Source: Glandiceps talaboti
Lineage: Eukaryota; Hemichordata; Enteropneusta; Spengelidae
DNA: 64,000 nt
Direction of reading: 5' to 3'
Assembly (NCBI RefSeq): GCF_964340395.1
Contig: NC_135554.1
Coordinates: 21,032,592 to 21,096,591, forward strand
Made by a program: the position numbers and the translations under genes. Positions 62,710-64,000 of the stretch are shown here, piece by piece; positions within the stretch are counted from its first letter, which is position 1, and each line of letters begins with the position of its first letter. The notes beneath the pieces were generated by a model. That model was not told the origin of the DNA, did no database searches, and saw nothing but the letters and a program-made list of their open reading frames with translations.

Positions 62710-64000
62710 GTAGTTTATTTTAGTGAAAGGCAGATCTAAAAATAAATTACATTTGATATACGGAATAAATCAACATCTGCCCAATCCCCTTTCGGGGTTA
62801 TGTCCTCTATAAGCTTGAATACAGTGTGTGAACATAGAAGAAACAATACATATTTATAACACATCTAGTATTTATCTGAACAAATTATATTGGCTAAACC
62901 GATAATAAAATTGTGAATTTTGTCATTTGTATTTCTATATGGTTTGATATGTTCATTTGTATATGTTAAACGTACAGTATTATGCGATTCTGAAGAACAA
63001 TGGGTATGTTATTGGGGTCTTTATCAGGACATGAAAGGGTTATATTTTCAACGTAAAGAGAATTGGTATAGCAATATTTATACCGGTAATATCATTCCGT
63101 GCCCCTATTCACCCAGCTTACAAGTTGTCTACTATTTTGTGCATTTCACAACTAACATTCCAGTTGCACGAAAGACAACATAATGGGATGAATATGGTAT
63201 AGTCAAACCATGTTGTGAGCACGTCATGAGTGACGTATACCACCACGTCCAATGTATTATCATCATCAAAATGGCTTTCCAAAAAAGTAGATAAATTGAA
63301 GTGAGTTACATTAAAACTGAATTTCCATTAATGTTATTTCCTACTGGTATTGATTTCAATGGAGTAATGTATTTTCACCAAGTGATAATCCCCTCGTGTT
63401 AAAATATGATGATAACCATCTATTACTAGTTCTTCCTGTGTTATAGACTCCTAGGGCCCAGCTCTTGTGAGCATTCAGCTCAAAAACAATATGTAGGTGT
63501 GACAGTTTTATGGATACGGTATAAACAAAGAGAATTCTTTGAACATAAGGGGATACTATGTCGGGCCTAGTATCACCTTTCAAAGTTCTAAAAATACTTA
63601 TTCTCAATAGAGTTTAGCGTGTTTATTTAATATTGTCCATTACCCAACGGTTAACCGTTGTGAAAGAAAGAAAAATAAAATGTCAATCGTGTATCAACCG
63701 ACAAAATCCACATCGTGTCTCATGCAATATCTGTTCATCAATTTTCAACCCCTCTTTAAATCGTGTTGTAATTGCAATTTGCCAGCAGGTGTCGAAAACA
63801 TCAAAGAAAAGTTAGACCTTGTCCTGATATAAGTGTGGACAGATTTTTTGTGTGTTTTCTGTCTTTTTATGCCGGTCGTTAGCAAGTATGTAATAGGTCA
63901 ACCATCACTAAATGTATCATTTACCATATGGAATTTTATTGAAAGCTGTCTATATTGTTTAACCACTTAGTACGTTTTAGTGAAGTGGTCTTTTGTTAAA
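62710..64000. other. No gene seen
   Basis: AT-rich intergenic DNA to the window edge. Open frames near 62920-63183 and 63633-63815 resemble no family I know and lack splice-site or codon support. Confidence 0.45.

Noticed and set aside
62920-63183. Plus-strand frame of 87 codons with Tyr/Cys-rich sequence near the right edge
   Set aside because: No recognisable domain, no splice partner; chance frame in AT-rich DNA is as likely.

Overview
This is animal (bilaterian) nuclear DNA. It has spliced protein genes with GT-AG introns and scattered short interspersed repeats, palindromic MITE-like elements, a truncated LINE and many long microsatellites. The AT-rich composition and the style of the repeats suggest a marine invertebrate (a non-vertebrate deuterostome or a lophotrochozoan). 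I cannot name the species from sequence alone.

Layout. (1) 1-9.1 kb: PLGRKT, the plasminogen receptor with a C-terminal lysine, on the minus strand in four coding exons (1480-7543) with a spliced 5' leader. Its introns hold a 1-kb element with five ~150-bp tandem units, a 340-bp palindrome, an 82-bp minisatellite with higher-order structure, and a four-fold AGGTCA repeat. (2) 11-31.4 kb: three intronless genes, all minus strand, encoding Tctex1-domain proteins most like DYNLT5/TCTEX1D1. They are spaced about 12 and 7 kb apart in gene-poor DNA full of microsatellites and nested repeats. (3) 35-52.7 kb: PAIP1, the poly(A)-binding-protein-interacting translation factor, minus strand, 11 coding exons (40840-52695), possibly with a very long 3' UTR. 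Its introns carry four same-orientation copies of a hairpin repeat. (4) 53.1-61.4 kb: BRIX1, the 60S ribosome-assembly factor, plus strand, nine coding exons, divergent from PAIP1 across a gap of about 0.4 kb. (5) 61.4-64 kb: the BRIX1 3' end, then a 5'-truncated LINE on the minus strand.

Functional picture. PAIP1 (translation initiation) and BRIX1 (ribosome assembly) probably share a bidirectional housekeeping promoter. The Tctex1 trio is a local gene-family expansion, likely serving dynein or ciliary functions. All exon joins below were worked out by hand from reading frame, splice sites and recalled family sequence; every join keeps frame. No new gene system is evident. The most unusual features are the palindromic repeat families, the higher-order 82-bp array, the (AT)n-linked module seen twice in inverted orientation, and the synteny of the gene set.
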